A stretch of 64,000 bases of DNA from Roseomonas genomospecies 6 (GCF_008365375.1 NZ_QOKW01000008.1:124001-188000); one strand, 5' to 3'; shown: positions 53,684 to 63,168, counted from the first letter of the stretch. Notes: generated by a model not told the origin, from the letters alone. A program made the numbers and translations.

Positions 53684-54196
53684 ATGACGTCGTCCAGCGC
53701 CACACGCGATATCCTTGTTGCCGGCCTCCACAACACGCATGCGTTGGAGATGGAGGCCTTGCAGATCATGAACCGCCAAGTCGAGCGGCTCCAGAATTAC
53801 CCGGAGCTGGAGCAGGCCCTGCGCGCGCACATCCGCGAGACCGAGGAGCAACGCCGCCGCATCGAGGAGGCGATGAGCGAGTTGCAGGCGACCCCTTCGA
53901 CCATCAAGGAGGCGATCTTCGGCCTCATGGGCAATGTGGCGGCCATCGCGCACACCACGGCCAAGGACGAGATCCTCAAGAACATGTTTGCGAACCACGC
54001 GTTCGAGAATTACGAGATCGCCGCCTACAAATCCCTGATCGTCATCGCCGAGGCCGCCGGTTACCGCAACGTCTCGGGCTTTCAGCAGTCGCTCCGGGAG
54101 GAAGAGGCCATGGCCCAGAGGATGAAGGACCTGATCGAGCCGATCACCCGCAAATACATCAGTCTGGAACAGCGCGAAACCACGGCCAGCCATTGA
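53684..54196 (+). CDS. DUF892 (YciE-like) ferritin-like stress protein
   Basis: 170-residue four-helix protein of the DUF892/YciE group. Helix patterns with metal-ligand candidates are LHNTHALEMEALQIMNRQ, HIRETEEQRRRIEEAM, NHAFENYEIAAYKSL and LREEEAMAQRM. Members are induced by osmotic, oxidative and stationary-phase stress. The ribosome site AGCGGAG precedes the ATG at 53684, and an EcfG-type promoter lies upstream. A small membrane protein gene follows after 46 bases. Confidence 0.85.
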   Translation: MTSSSATRDILVAGLHNTHALEMEALQIMNRQVERLQNYPELEQALRAHIRETEEQRRRIEEAMSELQATPSTIKEAIFGLMGNVAAIAHTTAKDEILKNMFANHAFENYEIAAYKSLIVIAEAAGYRNVSGFQQSLREEEAMAQRMKDLIEPITRKYISLEQRETTASH

Positions 54197-54242
54197 TGCC
54201 GGCTTCCGGGTTCAGGACATTTCAGACAAGGGGTGAACCGCC

Positions 54243-54386
54243 ATGGCCGATCGAAAGACATCCCCCACCCGGAACGCCACGCAGGCCCGCCAGGGCAGCA
54301 TAGAGCATGTCGGCCGCTATGTGCTCGGGATCGGGCTCCCGCTCGCGATCATCGCCATGATCGTCGTGTACATGCTCGTCTTCTGA
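54243..54386 (+). CDS. 47-residue single-helix membrane protein
   Basis: A short gene starting at ATG 54243 and ending at TGA 54384-54386. AAGGGG lies 9 bases before the start. The N-terminal half is basic and polar (ADRKTSPTRNATQARQGS), the C-terminal half is one transmembrane helix (YVLGIGLPLAIIAMIVVYML). It follows the DUF892 gene by 46 bases on the same strand and probably belongs to the same stress transcript. No family recognised. Confidence 0.65.
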   Translation: MADRKTSPTRNATQARQGSIEHVGRYVLGIGLPLAIIAMIVVYMLVF

Positions 54387-54391
54387 GCGGG

Positions 54392-55483
54392 TCAGCCTCG
54401 TGAGGAGGCCGGCGGGCCGGGCTGGGATTCGCCCGGCAGGCGCCGGTTCCGGATGGTCAACCGGTGCGTCAGGAGCAGCGGGTCCGGACGCTCCCCATCC
54501 CAGAGCCGGTGCAGCATCCCGACGATGGCCGGGCCGAAATGGTCCGCCGGCACGCGGACGGAGTTCAGCCAGTCGGCGATCCAGGGGTTGATCGGGTTGT
54601 CGTCGAAACCGAAGAAGGCCACGTCGCCCGGCACCTCCAGCCCGGCTTCCCGCGCGCGGCGGTAGGCGCCGTAGGCCAGCAGATCGCTCAGGCACACGAT
54701 CACCCGTGGGCGGTCCGGACGCTCCAGCATCGCCCCCATGGCGTGATAGCCGACCACGATGTGATCCAGCCCCGGCCCGGTGGCGCAGGGGATGGCCGCC
54801 GTGTCCACCCCCGCCGCGGCCAGCCGGTCGAACAGCCCGGACAGACGCCAATGCCCGGCGGTGCGGTCCAGCGAGGCGTGCAGCACTCCGATGCGGCGCA
54901 CCCCGCGCTCCAGCAGGCGGTCGGCGATCTCCGCCCCGGCGCCCGCGTTGTCGATCCCGACATAGGGCGAGGACGGGTCGCCGGGGTCCGGGCGGTTCAC
55001 GAACACCAGCGTGTCGCCGCCCGCCCGCGCCTCGTCCAGCGCCGGGCTGTCCACCGCGCCCACCAGGATCATCGCCCGGACGAGCTGGGCGCGCATCTCG
55101 CGGATGTACTCGTCCTGCACGTCGGCGCGCTCGTGCGTGTCGCACAGCGACATCACCAGCCCCTCCCCGCGCAGCGACCATTCGATGGAGGACGCGATGG
55201 CCGCCATCGAGGGGTTCGCGAGGTTGGCGGCCAGGACGCCGACGATCCGGCTTTCCCGGCGGCGCAGCGCCCGCCCGACGCTGCCGGGCCGGTAGCCGAG
55301 TTCACGGATCGCCGCCCGCACCCGCTCCGCCGTTTCCTCCGTCGCCTTGTTCGCCACGCCGTTGATGACGCGGGAGGCGGTGGCGACCGACACCCCCGCG
55401 CGGGCCGCCACCTGGGCGAGCGACGGGGCGAGCGACACACGCTCCGTGCGCGAGGCTCGGTTGCGGTCGGAAGGCGGGGGCAT
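54392..55483 (-). CDS. LacI-family transcriptional repressor
   Basis: 363-residue regulator: N-terminal HTH (SLAQVAARAGVSVATASRVING) with the hinge helix, then a periplasmic-binding-protein-like sensor domain for a sugar. ATG at 55483 with GAGG upstream; residues 1-20 before the HTH are a polar extension. It is divergent from the glycosidase/TRAP operon at 55678 and most likely represses it. A LacI-type operator candidate is at 55576-55589. Confidence 0.9.
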   Translation of the reverse strand: MPPPSDRNRASRTERVSLAPSLAQVAARAGVSVATASRVINGVANKATEETAERVRAAIRELGYRPGSVGRALRRRESRIVGVLAANLANPSMAAIASSIEWSLRGEGLVMSLCDTHERADVQDEYIREMRAQLVRAMILVGAVDSPALDEARAGGDTLVFVNRPDPGDPSSPYVGIDNAGAGAEIADRLLERGVRRIGVLHASLDRTAGHWRLSGLFDRLAAAGVDTAAIPCATGPGLDHIVVGYHAMGAMLERPDRPRVIVCLSDLLAYGAYRRAREAGLEVPGDVAFFGFDDNPINPWIADWLNSVRVPADHFGPAIVGMLHRLWDGERPDPLLLTHRLTIRNRRLPGESQPGPPASSRG

Positions 55484-55575
55484 CGGCACCTCGGTCTGCG
55501 CAAGGGGGGTGGCGTCGGGCGGCGGCGTGAAAACCGGTTGCGTAGAGATGCACGCCCGCCTATTGTTTCGGCAAG

Positions 55576-55589
55576 GGTAATCGATTTCC
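55576..55589 (+). promoter_or_regulatory. LacI-type operator candidate
   Basis: GGTAATCGATTTCC, a near-perfect palindrome centred on CG as LacI/PurR operators are. It lies between the LacI gene and the glycosidase operon, just upstream of a possible -10 (TATAGG near 55600), so binding would block the rightward promoter. Confidence 0.55.
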
Positions 55590-55677
55590 CTCTGGCATGA
55601 TATAGGGGGAGAGGCGAATCGCCCACCGAAGCCCGGGCACCAACCGGGCAAGGAAAAGGACGAGGGAGAAGACGCTC

Positions 55678-57540
55678 ATGCCAGCCGAAGGCGCCGACCG
55701 CGCCACGGTCGTGGACCCATACGACCATCTGGTCGTGGACCCATATGACCATCTGCATGATGAGAGCTACGCCGACGCCTTCGCACGCGGGCGGGTGGGC
55801 GCTGCAATCCTGGTGACCGTCGCCGGGCGGACCGTCGAACCGCTGGACGGGGAGTGGCGCTTCGCCATCGACCCCCACGACGAGGGGTTGCGCCAGACAT
55901 GGTACGCCGACGAGCCGGTCCCGGCGTCGGAGTGGACCGTCCCGCGCGATTACGACGACGGCTCCTGGCAGACCGCCCCGGTTCCCTCCTGCTGGAACAT
56001 GCTGCGCCCGGAATGGCGGTATTACGAGGGCGGGGCCTGGTACACGCGGACGCTGGACCACACGCCGGGCGAAGCCGGGGAGCGCATCGTCCTGCATGTC
56101 GGCGCTGCCGCCTATGAGGCGCGCGTCTTCCTGAACGGCACCTTCCTCGGCGCGCATCGCGGTGCCTCTACGCCTTTTTGCATCGAGCTGACCGGGCATC
56201 TGCGCCCCGGCCCGAACCGTCTCCAGATTCAGGTGGACAACGGGCGCCGGGGCGACCGGGTGCCGATGCGCCACACGGACTGGTTCAACTACGGCGGCCT
56301 GTACCGCTCCGTTGCTCTGCTGCGGCTGCCGCCGGTGTTCATCCGGGACTTCGGCGTGGCGCTGGTGCCGGGCAGCGGCTTCCGCCGCGTCGCCGTGGAC
56401 GTCGCCCTGTCCGACCCGGTGGACGGCACGGCGACCGTCGCCATCGACGGGCTGCTGCCCCCCACCCCCATTCCCGTCTCCGGCGGGCGCGGCCGGGTGG
56501 AACTGGACCTCGCCCCGGAGCTGTGGTCGCCGGACTCGCCCCGCCTCTACGGCGTCACCCTGCGCTTCGGCACCGATTCCGTGGCGGACCGCATCGGCTT
56601 CCGCGAGATCGCCGTGGCGGGGGAACGCATCCTCCTCAACGGGCGCGACATCACCCTGCGCGGCGTGTCGGTGCACGAGGACGACCTTCTGCACGGCAAG
56701 ACCAGCGGCGAGGCGGACATCCGCCGCCGCTACGCGGACGCCAAGGCGCTGGGCTGCAACTTCCTGCGCCTCGCCCACTACCCGCACGACCCGCGCGCGG
56801 CGGCCATCGCCGACGAGGTGGGGCTGATGCTGTGGTCGGAAATCCCCGTCTACTGGGCCATCGACTTCGCCAACCCCGACACCTACGAGGACGCCGCGAA
56901 CCAGCTTGCGGAGCTGATCGCCCGCGACCGCAACCGGGCCGGCACGATCCTGTGGGGCGTGGGGAACGAGAACGCCGACACCGACGCCCGCCTGTCCTTC
57001 ATGGCGCGGCTGGCCGCGCTGGCGCGCCGTCTGGACCCGACGCGGCTGGTGACCGCCGCCTGCCTGATCGACCGGGAACGCTTCGCCATCGCCGACCGTC
57101 TGGCCGCGCATCTCGACGTGATCGGCCTCAACGAGTATTTCGGCTGGTACGAACCGTCCTTCGACGGGCTGCGCCGGCTGCTCGCCAACTCCGCCCCCGG
57201 AAAGCCGGTGGTCATCTCCGAATTCGGGGCCGACGCCGTGGCGGGCCTGCGCGGCGGTGAGCGCGAACTCTTCACCGAGGACTGCCAGGAGGCGGTCTAC
57301 CGCGAACAGCTCGCCATCCTCGCCACCGCATCCTACGTGCGCGGGATGACGCCCTGGATTCTCTACGATTTCCGCACCGAGCGGCGGCAGACCGCCTTCC
57401 AGCGCGGCTGGAACCGCAAGGGACTGATCGCCGAGGACAAGACCACCCGCAAGCGCGCCTTCGCCGTCCTCGCGGCGCATTACCGGGCGATGGCCGACGC
57501 CGAGGCGACGCCGCACACCGAGCCAGCCAAATCACGATAA
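55678..57540 (+). CDS. Glycoside hydrolase family 2 enzyme
   Basis: 620-residue cytoplasmic glycosidase of the beta-glucuronidase/beta-galactosidase family. An N-terminal jelly-roll domain (about 45-215), an immunoglobulin-like domain (215-320) and the TIM barrel follow. The acid/base is Glu431 (GVGNEN) and the nucleophile Glu515 (ISEFGAD). No signal peptide, so the substrate is imported first. The first 35 residues contain a duplicated DPYDHLVV unit encoded by a 24-base tandem repeat (55708-55755). First gene of the operon with the TRAP transporter. Specificity (glucuronide, galactoside) cannot be told. Confidence 0.9.
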   Translation: MPAEGADRATVVDPYDHLVVDPYDHLHDESYADAFARGRVGAAILVTVAGRTVEPLDGEWRFAIDPHDEGLRQTWYADEPVPASEWTVPRDYDDGSWQTAPVPSCWNMLRPEWRYYEGGAWYTRTLDHTPGEAGERIVLHVGAAAYEARVFLNGTFLGAHRGASTPFCIELTGHLRPGPNRLQIQVDNGRRGDRVPMRHTDWFNYGGLYRSVALLRLPPVFIRDFGVALVPGSGFRRVAVDVALSDPVDGTATVAIDGLLPPTPIPVSGGRGRVELDLAPELWSPDSPRLYGVTLRFGTDSVADRIGFREIAVAGERILLNGRDITLRGVSVHEDDLLHGKTSGEADIRRRYADAKALGCNFLRLAHYPHDPRAAAIADEVGLMLWSEIPVYWAIDFANPDTYEDAANQLAELIARDRNRAGTILWGVGNENADTDARLSFMARLAALARRLDPTRLVTAACLIDRERFAIADRLAAHLDVIGLNEYFGWYEPSFDGLRRLLANSAPGKPVVISEFGADAVAGLRGGERELFTEDCQEAVYREQLAILATASYVRGMTPWILYDFRTERRQTAFQRGWNRKGLIAEDKTTRKRAFAVLAAHYRAMADAEATPHTEPAKSR

Positions 57541-57554
57541 CCGGAGGAACCGTC

Positions 57555-58547
57555 ATGTTCGCGTTGAACCGCCGCCACGCCGCCCTTCTCGCCGCCGCCG
57601 TCGCAACCGTCATGGGCCTGACCCTTGCCGGGCCGGCCGCCGCCAAGACCACGCTGCGCCTCGGCCACGGGCTGGCCAAGGGCCACCCGGTGGACGTCTC
57701 CCTGGACGAGTTCGCCAAGCTGGTGCGCGAGCGCAGCAAGGGCGACCTGGACATCAAGGTGTTTCCCGCCGGCCAGCTCGGCCAGCAGCGCGAACTGATC
57801 GAGCAGATGCAGAACGGCGCGCTCGACCTCGTGCACGCCAACGCCTCCCCGCTCGCCGCCTTCGAGCCGAGCTTCGGCGTCTACGACATGCCCTTCCTGT
57901 TCCGCGACGAAGACCATTTCTTCAAGGTGGTCGACGGTGCGGTGGGCGACGAGATCCTGGCCGCCAGCCGCGCCAAGGCGTTCGTCGGCCTCGCCTACTA
58001 CGACAACGGCACGCGCAGCTTCTACGCCAACAAGCCGCTGCCCAAGCCGGAGGACATGAAGGGTCTGAAGCTCCGCGTCCAGCCCGGCCCGATCGCCGCG
58101 CGCATGGTCAACCTGCTGGGCGCCACCGCCACCCCGCTGTCCTGGGGCGAGGTCTACACCGCGCTGCAATCCGGCGTCGTGGACGGGGCCGAGAACAACG
58201 TGACCGCCCTGACGCTGGCCCGCCACGGCGAGGTGATGAAGGTCTACACCCGCGACGAGCACACCCGCGTGCCCGACGTGGTGCTGATCGCCACCGCCAC
58301 GCTGGACCGGCTGAAGCCGGAGCAGCAGGAGCTGGTGCGTCAGGCGGCCCGCGACAGCGCCAAGGCCCACAACGCCCGCTGGAAGGCCGAGCTGGAGAAG
58401 GCCGAGGGCGAGGCCGTGAAGATGGGCGTCACCTTCGTGGACGCGGACAAGGCGGCCTACCGTCAGGTGGTGCAGCCCATGTACGACGACCTGAAGTCCA
58501 CCCCCGCCCTCGCCACGCTCGCCGACCGCATCCAGGCGGTCAAGTAA
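57555..58547 (+). CDS. dctP: TRAP transporter substrate-binding protein DctP-type
   Basis: 330-residue periplasmic binding protein. Signal peptide with cleavage after AAA near residue 31, then TTLRLGHGLAKGHPV. The carboxylate-binding arginine lies in GLKLRVQPGP, followed by the typical LLGATATPLSWGEVYTALQSGVVDGAENN. TRAP systems usually import organic acids or sugar acids, here probably a uronate-type glycoside. GGAGG precedes the ATG. The gap to the next gene holds two 14-base direct repeats. Confidence 0.92.
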   Translation: MFALNRRHAALLAAAVATVMGLTLAGPAAAKTTLRLGHGLAKGHPVDVSLDEFAKLVRERSKGDLDIKVFPAGQLGQQRELIEQMQNGALDLVHANASPLAAFEPSFGVYDMPFLFRDEDHFFKVVDGAVGDEILAASRAKAFVGLAYYDNGTRSFYANKPLPKPEDMKGLKLRVQPGPIAARMVNLLGATATPLSWGEVYTALQSGVVDGAENNVTALTLARHGEVMKVYTRDEHTRVPDVVLIATATLDRLKPEQQELVRQAARDSAKAHNARWKAELEKAEGEAVKMGVTFVDADKAAYRQVVQPMYDDLKSTPALATLADRIQAVK

Positions 58548-58601
58548 GGTCCCGCCCGCCGCGTCGATAGGCCCGCCGCGTCGAAAATAAGGAGCGCACC
58601 C

Positions 58602-59111
58602 ATGCTGGCAACCGTCCACCGCACGCTCGACCGGTTCGTGCTCGGTATAACCATACCGCTGACGATCCTCATGCTGGGCTGCGTGGTGTGGCAGGTCCTC
58701 GCCCGCTACGCGCTCAACGTTTCGACGTCGGCGACGGACGAGATCGCCCGGTTCGCCTTCATCTGGGTCAGCCTTCTGGGGGCGGCCTACGTGCTGGGCA
58801 ACCGCGGCCACATCGCCATCACCGGGCTGGTGGATTTTCTGCCGGCCCGGCCCCGCGGGGTCGTGGAGATCGCCATCGCCGCGCTGGTCGCGCTGTTCAC
58901 GGTGACGATCCTGTGCGGCGGCGGCTGGCTGCTGGTGGACAAGGCGCGCACGCTCGGTCAGGTGACGCCGGCGCTCCAGGTGCCGATGTGGATGGTCTAC
59001 GCCGTGATACCGCTGTCCGGCGTGCTGACGCTCGTCTACACGGCCATCGCCCTGCTGGAGAGCCTGCGCGAAGGGCCGGGCGTGACCAGCCACGCCGTCT
59101 CGCTCGATTGA
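58602..59111 (+). CDS. dctQ: TRAP transporter small permease DctQ-type
   Basis: 169-residue membrane protein with four helices and the conserved SATDEIARFAFIWVSLLGAAYVLG region. It bridges the binding protein and the large permease. AAGGAG lies 6 bases before the ATG at 58602. Confidence 0.92.
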   Translation: MLATVHRTLDRFVLGITIPLTILMLGCVVWQVLARYALNVSTSATDEIARFAFIWVSLLGAAYVLGNRGHIAITGLVDFLPARPRGVVEIAIAALVALFTVTILCGGGWLLVDKARTLGQVTPALQVPMWMVYAVIPLSGVLTLVYTAIALLESLREGPGVTSHAVSLD

Positions 59112-59142
59112 AGCCCACTCCTTCCGTCGCGGAAACGCAGCC

Positions 59143-60444
59143 ATGGATCTCTCCCCCGCCTTCGTCCTCAGCGCCGCCTTCGTCGCTCTTCTGGCCTTCG
59201 GCGTTCCCATCTCCTACGCGACCGGGCTCGCCTCCATCACGGCGCTGCTGACCATCATGCCGCCGCTGCCGGCGATAACGGTGACGGCCCAGCGCATCGC
59301 CACGGGGCTGGACAGCTTCGCGCTGCTGGCGATCCCCTTCTTCTTCATGGCCGGGTCGATCATGAACCGGGGCGGCATCGCCCGGCGGCTGATCGACTGC
59401 GCCAAGGTCTTCGTCGGCTGGATGCCCGGTCCGCTGGCGCAGATCACCATCCTCGCCAACATGATGTTCGGCTGCGTGTCGGGATCGGCGGTGGCCGCCG
59501 CCTCGGCCATCGGCGGCACCATGCAGCCGTCCATGGACAAGGCGGGCTACGACCGCAGCTACACCGCGGCGGTCAACATCTCCTCCTGCATCACCGGGCT
59601 GCTGATCCCGCCGTCGGGCGCCTTCATCGTCTATTCGCTGGTGTCGGGCGGCACCTCCATCGCGGCGCTGTTCGTCGCCGGCTATCTGCCGGGCCTCCTG
59701 CTGGGCCTGGCCGTGATGATCCCGGCCTGGATGATGGCGAAGAAGCGCGGCTATGCCCGCCTGCCCTCCCCCACGCTGTCGGAGTCCTCGCGCGCCGTGC
59801 TGTCCGCCCTGCCCAGCCTGGGGCTGATCCTGGTGGTGATCGGCGGCATCGTCGGCGGCGTGTTCACCGCGACCGAGGGATCGGCCATCGCGGTCGTCTA
59901 CGCGCTGGCCCTGGCGCTCGCCTACCGGGAGCTGTCGATGGACGACATCGGGCAGATCCTGGTGGACACCATCGTGGCGACGTCGGTGGTCGCGCTGATG
60001 GTCGGCACCTCCATGGCGATGGCCTACGTGATGTCGCTGGCCGAGATCCCGCAGATCATCGGCGACTGGGTGCAGTCGGCGGCGGGCAACTGGATCATCG
60101 CGCTGCTGCTGGTCAACATCGTGCTTCTGCTGATGGGCACCTTCCTGGACATCACGCCGGGCATCCTGATCTTCACGCCCATCTTCCTGCCGGTGCTGGC
60201 GGAGCTGGGGGTGGACCCCGTCCATTTCGGGGTGATCCTGGTCTTCAACCTGTGCCTGGGCATCGTCTCGCCGCCGACCGGCAGCGCCCTGTTCATCGGC
60301 TGCGCCGTGGCGCGCGTGTCGATCGAGCAGGTGATCCGGCCCCTGATCCCCCTCTTTGCCTGGAGCACCGCGGCGCTGCTGGTGGTCACCTACGTCCCCG
60401 GCCTCTCGCTCTGGCTGCCCCGCCTCTTCGGCCTCATCAAGTAA
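59143..60444 (+). CDS. dctM: TRAP transporter large permease DctM-type
   Basis: 433-residue membrane protein with about 12 helices that carries out sodium-driven transport. Typical DctM blocks: IPFFFMAGSIMNRGGIARRLI, NMMFGCVSGSAVAAASAIGG and ITGLLIPPSGAFIVYSL, later GVILVFNLCLGIVSPPTG. It follows dctQ by 31 bases and completes the P-Q-M set. Confidence 0.94.
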   Translation: MDLSPAFVLSAAFVALLAFGVPISYATGLASITALLTIMPPLPAITVTAQRIATGLDSFALLAIPFFFMAGSIMNRGGIARRLIDCAKVFVGWMPGPLAQITILANMMFGCVSGSAVAAASAIGGTMQPSMDKAGYDRSYTAAVNISSCITGLLIPPSGAFIVYSLVSGGTSIAALFVAGYLPGLLLGLAVMIPAWMMAKKRGYARLPSPTLSESSRAVLSALPSLGLILVVIGGIVGGVFTATEGSAIAVVYALALALAYRELSMDDIGQILVDTIVATSVVALMVGTSMAMAYVMSLAEIPQIIGDWVQSAAGNWIIALLLVNIVLLLMGTFLDITPGILIFTPIFLPVLAELGVDPVHFGVILVFNLCLGIVSPPTGSALFIGCAVARVSIEQVIRPLIPLFAWSTAALLVVTYVPGLSLWLPRLFGLIK

Positions 60445-60496
60445 GCCGCGCCCTGTCCTCAGGAACCGGCCTCATGACATCAGGAGTCCACGCGCC

Positions 60497-62875
60497 ATGC
60501 GTACGCTGACCGGCGCCACCCTGGCCGCGCCCGCCCCGTCCCGCGACGGAGCGGAGACCGCCCCCCGGGGAATCGCCTTCGACCTCGACCGCGGCTACCG
60601 CCTGACGCTGTTCCCGCTGGGGTCCGCGCTGGCGCGCGTCCTCATCGAACGGCCGGGCGGGCTGCGCGCGCCGCGCACCTGGTCGCTGGCGCCCGAGCTG
60701 TCGGGCCAGACCGATCCCGCGCTGGCCGACCCCATCGACGGGCGCGACCGCCGCGACCTGACCGGCTTCCCCGGCACGCCCGCGACGGTTGAGGAAAGCG
60801 CCGACTGCGTCACCGTCACCACCCCCGGCTGGCGCGTGGTGGTCCAGCGGTCGCCCCTGGCTCTGCGCTGGTACGAGCCGGCGGCGGAGGGCGACGGCTG
60901 GCGCCTCGTGCTGGCCGACCGCCCGACGCAGCCCTATCTGTTCGACCACCGCTCCCCCCGCTTCGCCCATCATCTGGTCAGCCACGCGGGCGAGCGCTAC
61001 CACGGCTTCGGCGACAAGAGCGGCGGTACGGACAAGCGCGGGCGGCGCCTCGCCATGGGGACGACCGACGCGCTCGGCTACGACGCGGAGACGAGCGATC
61101 CGCTCTACAAGCACATCCCCTTCTGCCTCAGCGTGCGCCCGGAGCGCGGCGGGGCGGCGGTGGGCGTCTTCTACGACAACCTGTCGCGCGCCGTCTTCGA
61201 CCTGGGCCAGACCATCGACGCCTATCACGGCGACTTCATCCGGTTCGAGGCGTCGGACGGCGATCTGGACTGCTACGTCCTGTTCGGCCCGAGCGTCCCG
61301 GAGGTGGTGGCCGGCTTCACCGCCCTGACGGGCCGCACCTCCTTCCGGCCGCGCTGGGCGCTCAGCTATTCCGGCTCGACCATGCAGTACACGGACGCGC
61401 CGGACGCCGGGGAGCGGCTGCTGGGCTTCCTCGACACGGTGAAGCGGCACGGCCTGCCCTGCGGCTCGTTTCAGATGTCGTCCGGCTACACGATGATCGG
61501 CGACAAGCGCTACGTCTTCCACTGGAACCGCGACAAGTTCCCCGATCCGGAGGCGGTGACCGCCAAGTTCGCCGAAGCCGGCGTCCATCTCGTCGCCAAC
61601 ATCAAGCCGGCGCTGCTGAACGACCACCCGAAATTCGCCGAGGTCCAGGGCTTCGGCGGCTTCGTGCGCGACAGCGACGCCCCGGACACTCCCCAGATCA
61701 CCCAATTCTGGGGCGGCGATGGCGCCTATCTGGACTTCACCAACCCGGCGACCACGCGCTGGTGGATGGCGAACGTCACGAAGGAGCTTCTGGAGCGCGG
61801 CATCGGCTCCACCTGGAACGACAACAACGAGTTCGAGATCTGGGACGATGCGGCGGTCTGCGACGTCGCCGGCCATGGCGGCACCATGGCGACGCTGCGC
61901 CCGGTGCAGACGCACCTGATGATCCGCGCTTCGCATCTGGCGCAGGTGGCGCACGCGCCGGACAAGCGTCCGTATCTGATCTCCCGCTCCGGCGGGCCGG
62001 GTCTCCAGCGCTATGTGCAGACATGGTCGGGCGACAACCGGACGAACTGGAAGACGCTGCGCTGGAACCTGCGCATGGGCCATGGCTTCAGCCTGTCGGG
62101 CCTGTTCGACTACGGCCACGACGTGGGCGGCTTCGCCGGTCCCCGCCCGGAGCCGGAACTGCTGATGCGCTGGATCGAGCAGGCGGTGTGGTGGCCGCGC
62201 TTCACCATCCATTCCTGGAACGACGACGGCAGCGTCACCGAGCCCTGGACCTATCCGGAGATGCTGCCCCAGGTGAAGGCCGCGCTGGACTGGCGCGAGC
62301 GTCTGGTGCCGCTGCTCTACACGCTTCTGTGGCGGGCGCACCGCGACCATTCCCCGGTGATGCGCCCCCTGTTCTACGACTTCCCCGACCAGCCCGGCGC
62401 CTATGAGGAGGAGGACAGCACCATGGTCGGCGACCGGATTCTGGTCGCTCCGGTCCTCGATCCCGGCCGGACGGAGCAGGAGGTCTGGCTGCCGGAGGTT
62501 CCCGGCGGTTGGTACGACCTGCGCGACGGACGGCGCTACGACGGCGGCGGGCGCGTCACCGTGGCGGCACCGCTGGGCGTCGCCCCGGCCTTCGTCCGGG
62601 CGGGCACGTTGCTGCCGCTCGGCCCCGCCCCGTCCTGGACCGAAGGGCCGCTGACCGTCCGCTGCTTCCCCGGTCCGGAGGGCTACGCCCCGCTGACCCT
62701 GTTCGACGACGACGGGGAGAGCGTGTGCCGCGACGAATCCGTCTGCCTGCTGACGATCACCGGAACGGACGCGGCTTCCCTGTCGATGAGCCGCGGCGGT
62801 GGTCGGGCACCGCGCTGGACATCCCTGTCCATCGAAGAGGCGGACTGCACGGCGGTCGGCACCCTGCCGCTCTGA
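60497..62875 (+). CDS. Glycoside hydrolase family 31 alpha-glycosidase
   Basis: 792-residue cytoplasmic enzyme of the alpha-glucosidase/alpha-xylosidase family. N-terminal beta-sandwich to about residue 280, then the TIM barrel (SYSGSTMQYTDAPD, VHLVANIKPALL) with the nucleophile Asp442 in STWNDNNEFE and the acid/base Asp513 in TWSGDNRTNW, then C-terminal beta domains. The barrel sequence GHGFSLSGLFDYGHDVGGFAG is characteristic. ATG at 60497, 52 bases after dctM. With the GH2 enzyme and TRAP importer it can break an alpha- and beta-linked glycoside after uptake. Confidence 0.93.
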   Translation: MRTLTGATLAAPAPSRDGAETAPRGIAFDLDRGYRLTLFPLGSALARVLIERPGGLRAPRTWSLAPELSGQTDPALADPIDGRDRRDLTGFPGTPATVEESADCVTVTTPGWRVVVQRSPLALRWYEPAAEGDGWRLVLADRPTQPYLFDHRSPRFAHHLVSHAGERYHGFGDKSGGTDKRGRRLAMGTTDALGYDAETSDPLYKHIPFCLSVRPERGGAAVGVFYDNLSRAVFDLGQTIDAYHGDFIRFEASDGDLDCYVLFGPSVPEVVAGFTALTGRTSFRPRWALSYSGSTMQYTDAPDAGERLLGFLDTVKRHGLPCGSFQMSSGYTMIGDKRYVFHWNRDKFPDPEAVTAKFAEAGVHLVANIKPALLNDHPKFAEVQGFGGFVRDSDAPDTPQITQFWGGDGAYLDFTNPATTRWWMANVTKELLERGIGSTWNDNNEFEIWDDAAVCDVAGHGGTMATLRPVQTHLMIRASHLAQVAHAPDKRPYLISRSGGPGLQRYVQTWSGDNRTNWKTLRWNLRMGHGFSLSGLFDYGHDVGGFAGPRPEPELLMRWIEQAVWWPRFTIHSWNDDGSVTEPWTYPEMLPQVKAALDWRERLVPLLYTLLWRAHRDHSPVMRPLFYDFPDQPGAYEEEDSTMVGDRILVAPVLDPGRTEQEVWLPEVPGGWYDLRDGRRYDGGGRVTVAAPLGVAPAFVRAGTLLPLGPAPSWTEGPLTVRCFPGPEGYAPLTLFDDDGESVCRDESVCLLTITGTDAASLSMSRGGGRAPRWTSLSIEEADCTAVGTLPL

Positions 62876-63079
62876 GCCTGCGGGCGAAAAGGTCAAGCCG
62901 CCGGGCGCCCATGCATCGTGATCCGCGATCGCGTGCGTGGGCTGCCCGAGCCTGGGGTGATCCCCGCTTTTTGAACAGTTGGATAAGCTTGGTTCGCCCA
63001 GGGTGAAGGGCGGACCCGAAATCGGGAACCAGTTCACCCCCCACTCGATCGATGGGAGGCTCGACCTCCGTTGGCGAGG

Positions 63080-63104
63080 GGAACTGTTGGAAGGCTCCCA
63101 AGTT
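63080..63104 (+). promoter_or_regulatory. EcfG-type general-stress promoter
   Basis: GGAAC-N16-AGTT, the same form and spacing as upstream of the DUF892 gene at 53620. It ends 64 bases before the hemerythrin-like gene. The rest of the 293-base gap after the GH31 gene (62876-63168) holds no supported gene. Confidence 0.65.
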
Positions 63105-63168
63105 AATTCTGTGCTGCGCCGCAACATCATGCTGCGAGCGCGATGCCCCGACAGGCTGGGAGGATGCG

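Noticed and set aside
58554..58584. Two 14-base direct repeats between dctP and dctQ
   Set aside because: Too short and too simple (GCCCGCCGCGTCGA twice) to assign a function; no site-specific recombination or operator pattern.
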